Shown here: positions 11,366-23,835 of the stretch, one piece after another | Position numbering within the stretch: position 1 is the stretch's first letter | Layout of the letters: every line of letters begins with the position of its first letter | NCBI GenBank assembly: GCA_026120035.1 | Contig: JALRME010000006.1 | Span: 1,116,001-1,180,000 of the forward strand | Length of the DNA stretch: 64,000 nt | Direction: 5' to 3' | DNA from: Coleophoma eucalyptorum | Taxonomy: Eukaryota; Ascomycota; Leotiomycetes; Helotiales; Dermateaceae | The notes under the pieces: generated by a model | What the model saw: the letters and a program-made list of their open reading frames with translations, nothing else | Databases searched by the model: none | What the model was told of the DNA's origin: nothing | Made by a program: the position numbers and the translations under genes

Positions 11366-13270
11366 ATGGGTGGCGCCTCCAACCAAGTTCACAGTGCGCG
11401 TATGCAACAGCTCACTGAGGGCCGAAAGTCAGGATTTCGGGGATTGACAAGTGCCAGTGGCTTCCTTCTCACGTCGTTAAGTATCACTTGTATCGGATCT
11501 CTGCTCTACGGAACCGATCAGGGAGTTTTATCCAACCTTCTCACGGGAGAAAACTTCGCCTCGAAGTTTCCCAATGTTTACACGGATCCCGTGCTCAAGG
11601 GTTGGGTCGTATCGGTTTTGCAGCTGGGTGCATGGCTGGGTGCCTTGATCAATGGTCCTTTGGCAGAGAAGATTTCTCGAAAGTACAGTTTAACCGTTGC
11701 CGCTGTCGTGAGTTTTGTTGCAACATCCTACTTGTGAACATGCCTAACTTGGGTGCAGCTTTTCACTTTGGGCAGTGCTCTTTGCGGAGGTGCTCAAAAC
11801 ATCACATACTTGTTTGCGGGACGAATCATCGCTGGTATCGCCGTTGGACAGATTTCTCATGTTGTTCCCCTTTATCTGGCCGAAATTTCTCCCCCTGAGT
11901 TCCGAGGAGCTCTTGTTTCCTGCCATCAATTGGGAATCAGTAAGTTGAAGCACACTTCCTCTGCAGCTTCTGATTGTGCACATCCTAACCATTTATTGCA
12001 GCTGCCGGTATTATGATTTCGTACTGGATGTGCTACGGCACGAGCTTTATCGGCGGACAAGCCTGCAACGCCGATGCCGAAGCCCAGTTTGGTGGCACAA
12101 CTTTCAATCCATACACAGATGTTCCAGCCGGAGGATGTACAGGACAAAAGCCTCTGGCATGGCGTCTACCCTTGATCTTGCAGACTGTCCCTTCGGCCAT
12201 CTTGATGGTCGCCTCCTTTTGGTTGCCATTTTCTCCAAGATGGCTGATGTCCCAAGGGCGTGATCAGGAAGCCCGTGCCGTTATCAGCAAGATTCGTGGA
12301 CTTCCCGAGGATAACGCTATTGTCGAGACTGAGTGGCTTGAGATCAAGGCTGCTGTGATCTTCGATGAACGCACCGCTACTGAGCTCCACCCCGGCAAGA
12401 GAGGCGTCTCTCTCGATCTTGCTAAAATAGGAATGCTCTTCACCAACAAGGGCTTATTCAAGCGTCTTTTCATGGGCTGTGTGTTGATGGTATTCCAGCA
12501 GTTCACCGGTATTAATGCCATCATTTACTACGCTCCAACTATTTTCGGCAGTCTTGGACTCAACTCATCTACAACTTCTCTTCTGGCCACCGGTGTGCTA
12601 GGTGTTGTTGATTTCCTATTCACCTTCCCCGCCATTCTTTTCTCCGATCGATGGGGACGTAAGGCTTTCTTGTTGTCTGGTGCTGCTGGTATGGGACTCA
12701 GTCACTTTATTGTTGCGGGTATCATTGGCCACTATGCTGGCAACTTCAAGGTTCCTGGTGGAGCCGCTGCTGGATGGGCTGGAGTCATTTTCATCTACGT
12801 AAGCCCACTATTCTTACTTATCTTTAATAGACACAACTAACACTCTACAGATCTTTGGTGCTTCCTTTGCTTGGTCTTGGGGCCCGATTGCATGGCTGCT
12901 CGCCTCCGAGATCTTCTCTCCTGGCCACAGATCTCAAGCTGTCAGTATCATCATCAGCTGTAACTACATGATGAACTTCGTAGTTGGTCAAGTAACACCC
13001 AACATGCTCGCCCAGCTCAAGTACGGAACTTACATCTTTTTCGGCGGATTCTGTATCCTCATGTTTGCCTGGGTTTGGCTCCTGGTTCCTGAGACTCGCT
13101 ACAAGTCACTCGAGGAGATGGATCTTGTCTTTGGTGATAACAGTGGTGCTGTGGATCAGGAGCGCATGCGCGAGATCTTGGCTGAGATTGGTCTTGATCA
13201 GGGTCCTGAGCAACTCCAGGTCTTGGAGGATGCTAAGAACGACAAGGAGCATGTTGAGAACAAGGTCTAA
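11366..13270 (+). CDS. MFS sugar transporter (sugar porter family)
   Basis: Exons 11366-11707, 11759-11939, 12002-12798 and 12851-13270 give 579 aa; all three introns (51-62 nt) join in phase. Sugar porter signatures are present: YGTDQGVLS in TM1 (G-x-D-x-G-V), the RIIAGIAVGQIS helix followed by PLYLAEISPPEFRG, FSPRWLMSQGR (PESPRWL-type) after TM6, QQFTGINAIIYYAP in TM7, DRWGRK between TM8 and TM9, and LVPETRYKSLEEMD after TM12. The predicted topology is twelve TM helices in the plasma membrane with a ~60-residue acidic cytosolic tail. It should import hexoses, pentoses or small oligosaccharides by proton symport; the exact substrate cannot be read. It is divergent from the Zn2Cys6 factor and has CreA-like sites upstream. 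Confidence 0.93.
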
Positions 13271-14366
13271 GCCCTTGATGCTGGGAGGCGTTTGTATTCG
13301 GGTGGTGATCTTTTTAAAGCGTTATGGTTTAATGTAGTCTTTTAAGCTGCAAATTGAGAATATTTATTGTTTAATCTTGTGGTCGTATTATCCGCCATCA
13401 TAATGAGTTGTTCAAAGTCACCAATGCCCATAGGCAAGATGCAAGTCTCTCCCATGTTTTTGACTCAACCAATTCAATCCAATTTACTCGCCGCCGAAGA
13501 AAACTACGAATATCACTGAAGACTGAAAAGTATCGTTATACAGGTAACTTTGTGGGCGACTTGAAACCCGCATACAAAGGCCCAACAGGCGTTTATATCC
13601 TTTCAAGACCTCTCGCGTCTTTAGGCAAAGCAATAGTATAAATACTTACAAATTAACCATTGTAAATAATTTGCATTTATACTTTGAGACAAAAAATAGG
13701 CAGGATTCTCACAACTGCAACCCCTTTTCATAATTTAGGATTTGCTCAATACTGCAATATTATATAAAAATTAGGTGAAAAATAACCGAGTAAAAGAGAA
13801 CTCGAAATATCGACTTTAGTTCTCAATTTTACTTCATCCTTTGTTATTGTTGGTCATTATTACCCCACTCACTACTTTCTTTATTAGATGTGTTCTCTTC
13901 ATAGATAAGTATTCCGTATTGATACTTGCCTTGGTTGTGTTGTTTCTAAATCCCCCCCCCCTCTTTCGTCAGGATAAGATTTATAGTTTCAACTGAACAA
14001 AATTTCTTCATGATAAGAAATTATACTCCCATCCAGCTCTTTACCGCCTTTGCCATAATTTTTAGCTTTTGAAAATGATGGTTTTCTGACCGAAAAAATA
14101 TGTATAGAAAAAATTCACTGCCAACGCAAGCAACCGTCGCAGCCAAATAAGCGGTTGCACGTGGATGTTCCTTCCCGTACCTTATTCACCGGTCTCGTGG
14201 TTCGGCATGGTACAGTGACCCGGAAAACCGAGACGAACCCCACCGAGGCTGACCTCACAAAAAGCAAAAAGAGAATCTGCTACACAGTGTAGCACAAGAA
14301 CTTCAAAACCATGATGCGGTAAAAAGAATTCTAGCCCCAAAAAATCTGAATTAGGCAAAAGAAATT
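13271..14366. other. AT-rich intergenic region
   Basis: No gene is seen. The stretch is AT-rich, with a run of ten C at 13952-13961, and leads into the tRNA-Glu gene. Confidence 0.5.
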
Positions 14367-14465
14367 TCCGGTACGGGGAATTGAACCCCGGTCTCCCGCG
14401 ACCTGTTAGAAGCTTCTTAGAAGAATCTTGAGAGGCGGAAATGCTAGCCACTACACCATGCCGGA
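14367..14465 (-). tRNA. tRNA-Glu (CTC anticodon) with a 28-nt intron
   Basis: Read on the minus strand, the gene begins TCCGGCATGGTGTAGTGG and ends GGTTCAATTCCCCGTACCGGA-like (T arm CGGGG/CCCCG with loop TTCAATT). The D arm is GTGT..GCAT. The anticodon stem TCCGC/GCGGG encloses loop CTCTCAC with anticodon CTC. A 28-nt intron interrupts the gene directly after position 37, the canonical eukaryotic tRNA intron site. The mature length is 71 nt before CCA addition. One acceptor-stem pair is C6-A67 instead of a Watson-Crick pair, so function is likely but not assured. Confidence 0.9.
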
Positions 14466-14839
14466 TTTCATGTACTGCTATGTCTTATTTGATAATAAGT
14501 ACCTACAAAACTCAACCTAATCATAACTGCAAATTTAAGCAATCAATTTGCACGAACATATCTCTTCTTTATCGCTTCGTACTGTAAATGGATTTTGGAA
14601 CGACACCATTTTCTAGTATTCCTATGCAAATTCAAGTTGGTTAGCTCGAATTTTCTGGAATAAATTGAGTTACAGTATACGCTAATCTGGTACAGGGAGC
14701 TATATATAAACTTTAATCTTCCAGTCTAGATGAAGATGCCACCGTCGAAGAGTTATATAAGTCTGCCTCAAGCTTTTGCAGTTCGCAACTTTCCATCACC
14801 TCAACTATTTATTCATCACTGGTCCAACGCCCACTCACC

Positions 14840-14856
14840 AAAAAAAAAAAAAAAAA
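14840..14856 (+). repeat. Homopolymer A17
   Basis: A run of 17 A directly precedes the metallophosphoesterase relic. It could be a retroposition-like tail in the wrong orientation or simple slippage. Confidence 0.9.
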
Positions 14857-14886
14857 CGCATATTTGACTTGGCCGTCTCATTAATT

Positions 14887-15760
14887 ATGGCTCCCGATAC
14901 CATTTCTACACGTATCATGGTCATATCCGATACACATGAGCACGTCTTGGATGGAGCCACGATGCCTCAGGTCGATGTCCTTTTTCACACAGGCGATTTA
15001 ACCAACTTTGGGAACTAGAACCATTAAGGGAATCTGTTAGGATGCTGAGTACTATTGAAGCAGAGCTGAAGTTGGTTATTGCAGGCAACCACGATATCTC
15101 CCTTGATGCTACTCGGCGTGTCGAGAACATGTCCGATCAGGAGTACGCAAAATATCATGAGGCAGCTCTTGAAATAATGACTGGACCATTAGCCAAGGAG
15201 GCCGGGATTATCTACCTCTAGGAAGGAACTTATACGCTTTCCCTGAGCAGCGGCGCCACCTTCATCGTCTACGCTTCGCCGTATACCGCAGGATCTGGTG
15301 GCTGGGGTTTTCCGTATGAACCTCTTGAAGACCGGTTCAACGACGCCAAAGAAATAAAGAATACCTTAATTGCGACACATCCAATTCCATCGGGTGTCGA
15401 CATCATCATGACCCACGGCCCTCCGCACTCGATCCTCGACCAAGTCGATGACCAAAACCTAGGCTGCCCCAATCTCCCTCGGCGCCGTAAGTCGAACTCG
15501 GCCACTTATGCACTGCTTCGATCATATCCACGAGGGCCATGGTGCGAACGTTGTTACTTGGAACCAGACGGTAGCGTGAAGGCCCCATAACAACTTTGGA
15601 GACAGAACAAATCAACGAGTATCCGTACGCAAACGAATGGACCACCCAATCTGGACTGCAAACTCTTATGGTCAATGCCGCTATTATGATGAACACCCCC
15701 AAAGGCATGAAACCATATTATAAGCCTTTCATTGTAACACTTGATCTCCCCGGCCAGTGA
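14887..15760 (+). pseudogene. Broken calcineurin-like metallophosphoesterase gene
   Basis: The conserved motifs of a metallophosphoesterase follow in order but in three different frames: ISDTHEH (D-x-H) and HTGDLTNFG (GD) in the first, AGNHD (GNHD) and MTHGPPHS (GH) in the second, and HCFDHIHEGHG (normally FGHIH) in the third, with the family C-terminus in a fourth segment up to TGA 15758-15760. Lesions: loss of one base near 15012; an in-frame TAG at 15219-15221 where Glu or Gln is expected; one extra C in the CTCCC run near 15476; and one extra base near 15577. Three frameshifts plus one nonsense codon and a mutated GHIH motif exclude a functional enzyme. Protein similarity is otherwise good, so inactivation looks recent. 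Intact homologues are cytosolic phosphoesterases of about 280-300 residues. Confidence 0.88.
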
Positions 15761-17718
15761 GATGTTCTCATTTGTTCTGTACTCATACCTAGTCGTTTGT
15801 TAGGGTGGTAAATTGATTAGAGGTAAGCGCACCCATTTGAACGCGCTGACAACGATTCCAATAGGACTTAGTCTCTAGACTAAAGTTATAAAAATCCATC
15901 TTAAATGAGAAATTTCTCTTCATCAAGAACCTTTACCCCTTGCTCTGCCTAAACTACACCTGCTATGGTATATGACTTGATAGGCACGCCTTGCTGCTCA
16001 AGAACAGCATTTCCAGATTGCCTGGATGGTGGAACCAAGAAAAAGGTATAAACGGCTTAATTTCCATATGCCGGAGCTAAGAGAAAATTCTAGAAAGATG
16101 TAAAAACGGGGTTTTTGGGTTTATTCCATTCCTCGAGGTCGGGCTGAGTGTACAGCCAATGGGTCCAAAACCTAAGGCTTAGCGGCAGAACTATTCATTC
16201 ATATTGAACCGACGACCACGCCGAAGAGGACTAGAGAAGGTGTAAGCGTGATGGTTAAGCTAATCGGAATTGGTAGGTTATCAAGTTTGCAACTGCACTT
16301 TGGTCGGCAGGAGAATAGGACCAGGAGCAGTACGTTAGGGTTGCCAACGAGCATCATACAGAGTTCTTACTTGATCCCTTCCGGTAGAACATGTGCCGTG
16401 AAGTCTAAACAACTTCTTGAAAGTCAACTAAAAATGCGTTTATTGCAAAAAGGCCGATAGGCTGGCTATTCGCCGCTCGGTCAAACATTGACTTTGATTA
16501 AAAGTTGCAATCCTCGCAAAATAAAATACTGCCCTTTGGCATCGAAACTCGAATAGAGTTCTAAGCTGTAATTAGCTGTAAATTAGCTTAACATTTGACG
16601 TTTGCGGTAGAATATTGTAGGCGAAACACCAGAAGGAATACACCCTTCTAACCTTCATTCCACAACTCTTCATCAGCTTTTCAGACTTTGACCGAAACCG
16701 CGAGGTCATAGGTTAAGCATGACTTGCTTGACCAAGTAGTCTTCTTAGTAGCTCGTACACTCTCGTATGATCAACATCCGTGTTCCTCGTATTAGCAATA
16801 AACCATATACCCACTTTTATTTTGCATCAGATCCAAAAAGCCAGCGTGCCTGGTTGGAGGTACCGGTCCGTACCGTTTTGTTGAATTGAACGGCCGGAAT
16901 GATATCTCATGGCCTCTGGCTTGCGCCCACCGTTTTTCTGACACCACTGTAGCAGCTGAGAATGTGGGTCTACGCCTTATACACCAAAATAAACTCCGGA
17001 TATCGTTAGCGGCCATGGCATATTGAGTTTGGGTAATTGCTGTGTATCTCCTTCTCGTGGTGAATTCCGGAATGGGCCTACGTTGCTCTGGGGCGCTAGA
17101 AGGATTATCTATCATTGTGCATGAACCTTCCCGATCTTCTCCACGCTACTGGATCATATCATATCCCACCATATACAAATTACACAACCTGCGCAGATGG
17201 ATTGGACAGAACCCTCTATCGCGAAACATTACCCGAGAAGATTGGCTTCTTTTCTCCACCGAACATGGTTAATTCCTTCCCTATGCGGGACGAGATGCGG
17301 TTCGTGGAGATCAAGAAGCATTCCTACCCAAGGCAAAAAAGTATTGAACCATCCTGTTGGAAAACCCTCTTGGTACTTAACAGCTGAAATTGCAGCTGAC
17401 CGGGTTGGTCATACCCGTCGCCGCTTTGTACTGGTTCCTTCCTTATTAACAATCTACTCCATTGCTTCTGGAAGTATTCCTTAGCCTGTCGTGCTGACAA
17501 GTCAGCTAAATCATCGCCCGAAGTTTCGCCCGTCACATCATATCTATCACACCTCGGTCAAATACCCCAGCATTTCCTCTACAGGACGGCACAGATTTCA
17601 TCGCCCATCCACAAGGACGGTAACCAATCCAGGCCTCAAGACATGTCGCATTAATTTATCTCGTGCTGTCGCAAGTCTTCTGTACTCAAGGCGTCGTGTA
17701 TAGAGGAGTTTGGAAGGT
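15761..17718. other. Intergenic, no gene seen
   Basis: About 2 kb of mixed composition. A minus-strand ORF of 107 codons at 16792-17115 has no recognisable motif or coding signature and is not called. Confidence 0.5.
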
Positions 17719-19295
17719 ATGGTAGGCCCTTCTAAGGTCGCTCCCATGCCTGAGCAGGAAGCGGGGGGACATGCTACACCTGCCACTCAACGAGAACATA
17801 CACCTTTGAAAGGATCAGGACAGAGTCTCCAGAGTATAGCTACTACTCTTACAAGCAGGGGATCCTCCATTGAAGCTGATGTACGTTCCCAACTTCACAA
17901 CTTACGTTGGCCGCCACGAGGGAGTAGCGCTGACTAGAGAATTTGCAGTCGAATTCAGCGACCGATGACGATGGGTAAGAGCCCCTGCATATCGGGGTGG
18001 ACAACCACTGCACGTTCAAGTAATATACTGATGCACCATGCCAGATCCCACTCTGATCGAGTAACTACTATCTCAGTGACCAGCAATGTATGGAAATTCG
18101 ATAAAGAAAACGGTCGCACGTACCACGGCTACCGCTCTGGAGGTTCGTATCCTTTTCGGCTCCTGGTCTGACCAATCAACCCCACTACCCCTCCATGTAC
18201 CACCCGATCTGATCAATCTAATTCTCGATCATAGTCTATTATTACCCCAACGACCCGAAAGAAAGCGAACGCCTGGACTTTCAATATCATGTCATCCAAG
18301 AAGCCCTTTCCAACAAGCTACATTTTGCGCCTATCGAAAATCCGAAGACGGTAATTGACATCGGCACTGGAACCGGCGTTTGGGCGATAGAGATGGGCGA
18401 TGCATACCCGGATGCTTTGGTAGAAGCGACAGACCTCTCCCCAATCCAGCCAGAAGATGTTCCTGATAACGTGCAATTCATTATCGATGATGCTTCTGAG
18501 GAAGACTGGGCCGTACCGGCGAATCACTACGATTTCATACACACACGGATAATGATGGGCAGTTTTGAAGATTTCGGTCAGATTATCAGGAGAGGATTCA
18601 AGTATACCAAACCGGGAGGATGGATGGAATGTCAGGACGTGATGCATCCGCCATTTTGCGATGATGGTACTATGCCAGCGGATTGGCCGTTCAGGCAATG
18701 GAGCAAGGATATTGAAGACGCCGCACGAGATGCAGGTAGGCCGTTACGGACCGCGAATAAAATGAAGAAATGGTTCATCGAGGCTGGCTTTGTGGACGTG
18801 CATGAGCGAGTTATCAAACTTCCAATTAACACATGGCCAAAGGATAGAAAATTAAAGATCCTGGGACAGTGGTGGGCAGAAAACTTGTTATCTGGGCTGC
18901 AGGGCTTCAGCCTGGCTCTTCTTTCTCGGGTTTACAACTGGAGTAAGGACGAGATCGAGGTGCGTAAATTATTCCAAGTCCAGAACCAATGCTTATTTGC
19001 GCAGGTCTATCTCATCAACATCCGGAAGGCCATTGTGGACCGCAAAGTTCACGCATACCACAAATTTTACACCGTTTGGGGGCGAAAGCCTTTTCCCCAT
19101 GAAGACATAACACCAAATGCTCAGGCATGTGGTGCTTCGGCTACGACCTCTTCTGGCAAAGAACCTCCACCGCCCATTCTTGACCCTGTTGTCAAAACTG
19201 TAGACCCTATTGTACCAGATCCTCAGCCGAGCGTTGAGCCTACTGACCTTCCTTCTTTACCCCCGCCATTGATGGAAGGAGGGGAATTTCTGTGA
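17719..19295 (+). CDS. SAM-dependent methyltransferase, LaeA-like
   Basis: Exons 17719-17880, 17949-17974 (26 nt), 18045-18142, 18235-18959 and 19005-19295 give 433 aa. The order NGRTYHGYRSG then YYYPND, followed by EALSNKLHFAP and the SAM-binding motif I IDIGTGTGVWAIEMGD, is typical of fungal LaeA-like methyltransferases. Post-motif regions ATDLSPIQP, DDASEEDW and KPGGWMECQD follow, then the conserved tail element VHAYHKFYTVWGRKP. The family includes the secondary-metabolism regulator LaeA and many paralogues; this one is likely a paralogue since it has a ~55-residue Ser/Thr N-terminus and a Pro-rich C-terminal tail. The intron 18960-19004 is 45 nt and free of in-frame stops, so retention would simply insert 15 residues. 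Substrate is unknown. Confidence 0.87.
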
Positions 19296-21337
19296 AACCA
19301 CAATTGAATTTTTGAGGCTTCCAGCAAAGCCTTTTCTCACAAGCATTGCAGTGTTCATTGATACTTGCTCATTAACATCTGCGTCTCAAAGGTTACTTTC
19401 GAGATGGATACTGGCGGCGAATCGTGCTCGTGGGAGCTGGTTTTAAGGAGCCTCGCTTTCATTAACCTCTCTGGGGATTCACTATACCATTTCTTCCACA
19501 CGGGCATCCTAGAAGGGTGTAGTACATTGGTATTTTTACGACTGAGACGACCTGGAAAGAATATTAGTATGGCGCCCTTTACTTTTTCTGGGTTGCTCAT
19601 GATATCAAGGCGGCTGGTACGGAGTATGGAGGTGGGAATAGAAGGGATATCGTCTCAAGACGAATAGAATTGCATTCTGGTATAGCTGTCTTTTCCGGGC
19701 TCGCAGGAAAAGCGTGAAGGAAAACCACAAGCCAGAATCGAGCCAAACCATGGGGGAGGGGCCACTAAGGAATTAGGGGCTTGTTATTAGAGCCATCGCC
19801 GCAGCATCAAGAAAACCATGAGATAAGAGATATGGTTTACACAAATAGAAGTCCTTGGCCCCCATATTCCAGTGTCGATTGCGTTCGGTGATTTATCCTT
19901 TCTTTCCGCGGGTATTTTCGATCCTGCAGCACTACAGCACTCGCTTACATAAACAATCGCTGGGTTCGGGCTTAGAACTCCTGAGTCTACAGTTGGTGTA
20001 CGCGCGTTGTTGATCGACAAAACAATCTGTCTGTCGCTCCATTTCTTCTTGGCATTCAGTCGGGATCAAAGGAGCGGGTTGCGCGGAATTAAAATCGACG
20101 GAAAGAAAGGGGACAGCAAGACAAGAAGCCGAAAGAAACAAAACAGAAAGGGAGGGAGGTTTGGGGTTTCTTTATACAAATACGAGTGATCGCTTCACTA
20201 GAAAGCTTCTCGAAGGGTGTCGGAATTTCTTGGGGAAATCACGTCTTTTAGGGGACTTGGCTGCTTGCACGACACACACCATCTTAAAAATATCCCTACC
20301 GGTATCCTGGACCTGGACCTGGACACAGCAAAGCGGGTGCAGGATAGGGAAGGAAGAGAAGAAGCCACTGCGTGCCACCTGCGTCGACTGTTCATGCAGA
20401 CAGGCTGACGGTGTTGTGGTGTTGCTGGGCAGACTGGGTAGCGGATTCGGTTGGCCGTGGTAAAGCCGCGTACTCCAGTACTTATTTTGACGACCGTAAA
20501 GGCCTTAAATTATCGTCAACCGCAAAACATCTACGCAAGCATCCGGAGGAGAGATGCCGTCAGCACACACGAATCCGCAAACCAGCCCCATCGTCCGATA
20601 TACTCATGCCGTCTGTACTATGATCTCTTGGCACTTCAGCCTCCCTCGATTCCTCCTCGCTCTGGCTGGTGCGGAGGATTGTAGCTTGTTGTAGGCATAG
20701 TTCCTGGAAATGGCTGTGCCGGTTCGCCAAATGGTAGGTGGCAAGGTGTGCTGTAAGTGAAGCAGAATGCACCCTTCCCGCTGGGCTTCTCTCTATCTCT
20801 TCTGTCCAACATCCATGTCGCCGCTGGTCACTCTGGATATTGTAGGCTTGTAGCATCTCCACTCTTGTCGTCTCTTCGCGTTCTCTCCCCCTCAGTGGAG
20901 TGCGATGTGCGCATGCAATAAATCTGCTTCCCTGGGCAGCTCTTCCATGCGCACGCACGCTGAGCACCGGTTGCTCAAGATAGATAACTGCGAACAAGGT
21001 TAGCTATATTGGTAGTGGAGTTCCCCTTCCTCTTGTTTGCAATCCTTATTTGTGGTATGCTTCTTTATTTTTGCTCTTGAATATTCATTCGAGTTCAAAA
21101 TCTCCCCGTTTCTCCTGCTGGCTTCTCAAAATCTTCTCGCTTCTGCTTCACCTTCTTTTATCGCCTCCAGGAAAGCGTCGTCAGTGTTTCCGCTTCGTGA
21201 TTCTGTTGCACATCTCTATTGCGCAGCATTTTTTTTCTCTCTGCGCTTGATATTTATGAGAGCCAAGCCCGCCACAAGATTTTAGGACTGGATTCTTTCG
21301 CCAATAGCCAAGGAGAGAGAACTTAAAGTAAGCAACC
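19296..21337. other. Long 5' region upstream of the arylsulfotransferase-like gene
   Basis: About 2 kb without a supported gene. A minus-strand ORF of 145 codons at 20560-20997 has no domain resemblance. The T/C-rich 21040-21240 segment is promoter-like for the gene starting at 21338. Confidence 0.5.
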
Positions 21338-23286
21338 ATGAAGACATCAGTGCTACTACTCCTCCCGGCTGTCCTCCGCACCGCCATCGCCTCAAAACAA
21401 CTCACTGAGAAATATCCATACTTTAACTCGGCCGCCTTCGACGCCGGCTCCTATGGACCATATCCTAACCGGACTTACCAAAGTGCACCGCAACATATTT
21501 CGCCGCGCCTCAACATGCTGCAGCATGATGCTCGTTGTGACGATGACTTGTATACCATGATTAGTCTTCGTGGAGATAAGGTCATGTTGGAGGGACAAAG
21601 TCCAATGATTTTCGACAATCGTGGGGAATTGGTCTATATGAATGCGACTTATGGAGAGACTTTCGGACTAGGGGTCCAAACGTATAAGGGTGAGGATTAC
21701 TTGACATTTTGGCAAGGAGACGACTCAGTTGGAGGACATGGAGAAGGATACTATTTTATGGTGAGTTCTGGCATGGTTCCATCGGGTTTTCTACCCAGAA
21801 CCGTTGCAGCCCGGCCTGTTTTTAAGGGTGATGGTTATTAATTTTATCCCAGCTCGACTCGTCATATCGAGAAGTCCATCGCCTGTCAGCCGGTGGGGGA
21901 CTGAAGGGTGATCTTCACGAATTTCGCATAACCAAGGATGATACAGCCCTTGTGACTATCTATCCCATGAAGGAGCTAAGAACCAGTAAACGACCAAATC
22001 CCTTTGGACCAAAAATCTACATCTGGGATTCCGTGCTGCAAGAACTGGATATCGAGACGAACGAAGTACTCTTTGAGTGGCACGCCTCGGATCACTTCAC
22101 GGTCGATGAGACGGATTACCCACCCGGAGGCGCAGGAAGGAGTCCCAAGAATGGTTACGATTTCTTCCATATTAATAGCATCGACAAAGATGACTTAGGT
22201 AATTATCTCATTTCTAGCCGCTATCTTCAAAGCATATCGTATATCGATGGCAAAACTGGCGCAGTTCTCTGGGTTCTAGGAGGTCGACGAAATTCCTTCA
22301 CCGATCTCTCAGATGGTAAAGCGACGAAGTTTTCCTGGCAGCACGACGCTCGCTGGAACGCAGACCACACTGGCATCCACCTCTTTGATAACGGCGCACG
22401 ATACGGTCAGAGACCCCTCGTGGAAGCATCACGAGGTGTAGAGGTGATGCTCGATCTTGAAAAGATGACGGCCCAGCTCAAGCAGGAGTACGTCAACCCA
22501 CACAAGATTATCTCTGGCTCGCAAGGTTCAATGCAAGTCCTGCCGTCCGGCAACGTCCTTGTTGGATTTGGGTACAATGCCGCGTGGACGGAATTCACCG
22601 CTGATGGCGAGGCGATTTGTGATGTGCATATTGGCTCCGAGTCGGCCTTCAACCACGGTGCGGTCCAGACGTACAAAGTAAACAAAGCAGCTTGGGTTGG
22701 AAAACCCAACACTGCACCTGAGGCCACAATCGTCGATGGAACCGAATTATATGTGAGCTGGAACGGCGCCACCGAGGTTAAGGCGTGGCGGGTTCAGGGA
22801 GCGCAAGAGAGGGGACAGACTTTCGTGGACGTTGATGAATTTGCCAAAGAGGGGTTTGAGACAAGTACAAAGATTGATTTCTTGAATTACTGTTTCGTCC
22901 GTGCCGTGGCTTTAGATGCGGAGAGTAATGAACTTGGTGCTTCGGAAGTTGTGGAGGTGGAATGCGTGGTATGTTTTTCTATCTATGGCCTGGCTCTCTA
23001 TTCTTTACTAAAATCCATTTCTTAGCTCGACCTCGAGGACGAAGAAGAAGAAGAAGGAGCCGAAGACGATACTCAGACCTCCGAGGCAGATAGCGACGAT
23101 TGGTATTGGGGCTCCGAAACACAAACACAGCGATCCCTCGAACTTATCGGCGTCGTCGCTGTCGGCATCACCGTCTGGGAACTGTGGCGTCGCCGGTTTG
23201 CCAAGAGGGGTTATTACACTGTCGTCCAAAAGTTCTGGCCGAGTTCGAGTCCGCTGCCAACATCAGTCTCTTCTTCTGCTGTATAA
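21338..23286 (+). CDS. Secretory arylsulfotransferase-like (ASST family) protein with C-terminal membrane anchor
   Basis: Exons 21338-21760, 21853-22968 and 23026-23286 give 599 aa. A signal peptide (MKTSVLLLLPAVLRTAIAS) precedes a long beta-propeller-type domain with the fungal ASST features: PQHISPRLNMLQHDARCDD early, then GQSPMIFDNRGELVYM, FHINSIDKDDLGNYLISSR, GAVLWVLGG, FSWQHDARW with the conserved His, and GSMQVLPSGNVLVGFG. After an acidic patch (eight consecutive-type Asp/Glu residues around 23035-23055) a single hydrophobic helix ELIGVVAVGITVWELW followed by RRRF suggests type I membrane anchoring with a short cytosolic tail. Bacterial ASSTs transfer sulfate between phenols; whether fungal members retain this activity is not established. 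It is convergent with the P450 gene. Confidence 0.85.
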
Positions 23287-23835
23287 ACCTTTAGATATGG
23301 TTCGGATTCTGGGTTGCGAAATCTTGGTGAGTTTCATTTGTTGTCTTGTCGTTTTTGGGAAATGATGCTGCGATTTAGCGAGGGACTTGGAATATGGCGT
23401 ATTATACCTTAGCATGTATTCATATTTAGAATTTTACTATATCACCATAGTCGCAGCTTCTTTCTTACTCAGTGATTTGAAAGTGTCTCTTCTGTTACCC
23501 AAGTTAAGATGCATAGGCGCTTCTATGGCCACTCAGAGATTTGGTCACTGTGATGATTGAGTTCAGCATGACTATAGAATGAATAGACATAGTAACACAA
23601 GATTTGACCAGTTATTATAATCTCAGTAACAAAGCAAATTCCTGCAACTGAGCTTTACTTCAATAATGAAAGATTAATCAAATATGGAATCTCAATAACT
23701 GAACCCAATCACTGATTCTAGCTCAGTCATTGGAACAGCGATTGGCCATATTCCCCTCCCGCTAAGCGCTGCCACGTGTAAAGTCCTAAGAAAAACGAGC
23801 TTTCAGGCTATGATAACCATACCTACCTTACCATC
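23287..23835. other. Convergent intergenic region
   Basis: AT-rich 3' flanks of the arylsulfotransferase-like and P450 genes. No gene is seen. Confidence 0.5.

Noticed and set aside
16792..17115. 107-codon minus-strand ORF
   Set aside because: No domain, no splice partners, and composition typical of random reading in mixed DNA.
20560..20997. 145-codon minus-strand ORF
   Set aside because: Arg/Glu/His-rich without hydrophobic periodicity; it lies in the promoter side of the arylsulfotransferase-like gene.
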